From Paenibacillus mesophilus (GTDB lineage: Bacteria > Bacillota > Bacilli > Paenibacillales > NBRC-103111): 64,000 nucleotides of DNA. The notes under the pieces were generated by a model. The model did not search any database, had not been told where the DNA came from, and was given only the letters and a program-made list of their open reading frames with translations. The stretch spans positions 124,001 through 188,000 of the forward strand of contig NZ_VCRA01000015.1 in the NCBI RefSeq assembly GCF_005938385.1, given 5' to 3'. Made by a program: the position numbers and the translations under genes. This document shows, one piece after another, positions 63,022 to 64,000 of this stretch (position 1 is its first letter; each line of letters starts with the position of its first letter).

Positions 63022-64000
63022 TTGTCTAATGAACTTTCTCTTCAGTCGTCCTTCCTTGCCCTTGTCAAACAATGCATCGATCTTGAAGCATGGATTGATG
63101 CTCATAATGCAGACCCTCGCACTCGGCTACATCAAGAATTCATTCACAACTTTTCGACTTCATGTAAATCATTCATAAAAGAAGCTTACGAAAATGAGCT
63201 TTATGTTCCCTCGACGGAATTTGCTCTTATCGGTTTCTTGAAAAAACCAGTCACTGAATTCGGTTCTGAGGCCATTTCACAACTTGCTTCCGGTTCACCT
63301 TTACCAGTCATAGACCCCGGTAATAATAGAGTCCACCCTATTTGGTATGAGCTTTTGAAAGAACGAGAGGCCTACGACTCTGAAGGAGCCGTTCGCTATT
63401 CTCATCTTATGAAATGCATTAATGAATTGCCAGTTGAAATTTGCTATAAAGCCCATCATGCTTTTATAGCTCTCCGAGATATTCTGAGTTCTTCAGATCG
63501 CCCCATGATTTGGGAGGTCCATGAAGTTGAGGATATGCTCGAACCATTCCAACAAATTGCTGTGGTTGCCGAAAATTTACGCTTTCTTTTCACACCTATC
63601 CCTTCCCATCACCAAGAAATCACTCTGTGTCCTCATTGCGGAGGGTCAATGAGTTATTCTAAAGATACTTACCATTGCATTCATTGGCGCTGTCAACACA
63701 AAATAGATGTTTTCCGCATAAATCAAGAACCTTTTCAACAAATAATCCGCGGCAAAACCAGATATATCACCCTTTCCAACTATGCTCATCGCTATATCCG
63801 TATCCCAGGCATCGAAGAGCGTCGCATTGCGTCACAGATTAATCTAGAGGAAGAAATGATTTCGTTACAACTAAATCCAGATTGCGACCGTGTAGATTTG
63901 TTGTATGAAGTGGATGGCGAACCGATTATTCAGGCTGACATAAAAGATTATTTGAACCCGTTCATTTTGGCAGAAGACTTGGCACAACAAAATATCCTTC
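63022..64000 (+). CDS. Endonuclease-like protein of a pPIWI-RE cassette (partial, runs off window)
   Basis: An open frame continuing past the end of the window; 326 residues are visible. It starts at TTG 63022, ten bases after GGGGGT. Residues about 200-230 hold a zinc ribbon (CPHCGG ... CIHWRCQHK), and residues about 290-320 a PD-(D/E)XK core: DRVDLLYEVDG followed by IIQADIKDY (Asp and Lys in DxK spacing). This combination resembles the 'restriction endonuclease-related' protein of the three-gene pPIWI-RE cassettes (Argonaute-like protein, DinG helicase, endonuclease), as I remember it. If right, the pPIWI and DinG genes should follow just beyond 64000. The nuclease fold is more certain than the cassette assignment. 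A TTGTCA/TAATAA promoter-like pair lies at 62906-62933. Confidence 0.5.
   Translation, partial: MSNELSLQSSFLALVKQCIDLEAWIDAHNADPRTRLHQEFIHNFSTSCKSFIKEAYENELYVPSTEFALIGFLKKPVTEFGSEAISQLASGSPLPVIDPGNNRVHPIWYELLKEREAYDSEGAVRYSHLMKCINELPVEICYKAHHAFIALRDILSSSDRPMIWEVHEVEDMLEPFQQIAVVAENLRFLFTPIPSHHQEITLCPHCGGSMSYSKDTYHCIHWRCQHKIDVFRINQEPFQQIIRGKTRYITLSNYAHRYIRIPGIEERRIASQINLEEEMISLQLNPDCDRVDLLYEVDGEPIIQADIKDYLNPFILAEDLAQQNIL

Larger units (their letters stand above)
15067..64000. mobile_element. Presumed skin-like element inserted in sigK (right end beyond window)
   Basis: The element begins at the sigK junction with a SpoIVCA-like recombinase and carries an SNF2 helicase, a dynamin/HerA operon, a helicase/McrB operon, a BREX operon, an IS1182-type insertion and more defence-like genes. 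No N-terminal sigK half is seen up to 64000, so if it is a single element it is at least 49 kb. It is also possible that several elements are nested here or that the far end has been lost; the extent is inference. Confidence 0.6.

Noticed and set aside
15107..64000. N-terminal half of sigK inside the window
   Set aside because: I looked for the conserved region-2 text of sigma-K in all frames and did not see it, so the far junction must lie outside or be lost.
1..64000. CRISPR arrays, tRNA and rRNA genes
   Set aside because: No regularly spaced direct repeats and no tRNA- or rRNA-like sequence was seen on reading the window.

Overview
The window looks like the chromosome of a spore-forming Bacillales bacterium, most likely Paenibacillus or a close relative. 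It carries the 3' part of the mother-cell sigma factor gene sigK, a YdaE-like D-lyxose isomerase, strong AGGAGG ribosome sites and frequent GTG/TTG starts. All family calls were made by reading the translated sequence; no database search was run.

Region 1 (1-14.1 kb) is ordinary chromosome. It holds a sugar isomerase, an alpha/beta hydrolase, a winged-helix regulator fused to a GyrB-like ATPase fold, a large two-kinase hybrid histidine kinase with a convergent LuxR-type response regulator, a very small secreted peptide beside a type I signal peptidase, and a minus-strand operon for an ABC importer (GntR/LacI-type regulator, PhnP-like hydrolase, lipoprotein, ATPase, double permease).

Region 2 (14.7-16.7 kb) is a junction. 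The C-terminal half of sigma-K (14702-15091) lies directly behind a SpoIVCA-like large serine recombinase (15107-16612). This is the arrangement expected at one end of a skin-like (sigK-intervening) element. The N-terminal half of sigK is not in the window, so the element should run past position 64000 and be at least about 49 kb long.

Region 3 (17-64 kb) is the presumed cargo and is almost entirely anti-phage or conflict genes: (a) an orphan SNF2-type helicase; (b) a seven-gene, tightly coupled operon (29.7 down to 20.2 kb) of WYL regulator, two dynamin-like GTPases, a small membrane-tail protein, a HerA-like ATPase, a WHH-type HNH nuclease and a probable immunity protein; (c) a seven-gene operon (41.9 down to 30.4 kb) of two DEAD-box/DUF1998 helicases, an McrB-like AAA+ ATPase, a DUF2357 nuclease, a PD-(D/E)XK nuclease, an unknown protein and a SpoT-like HD hydrolase; (d) a complete type 1 BREX operon (brxA, brxB, brxC, pglX, pglZ, brxL) with an XRE regulator in front and an EVE-like protein behind; (e) a frameshifted SNF2 helicase plus zinc-finger gene; (f) a DEDD exonuclease, an IS1182-type insertion sequence, and the start of a protein resembling the endonuclease of pPIWI-RE cassettes, cut by the window edge.

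The strongest candidates for undescribed biology are operon (b), operon (c), and the idea that a whole defence island is carried in sigK and would be cut out only in the sporulation mother cell.
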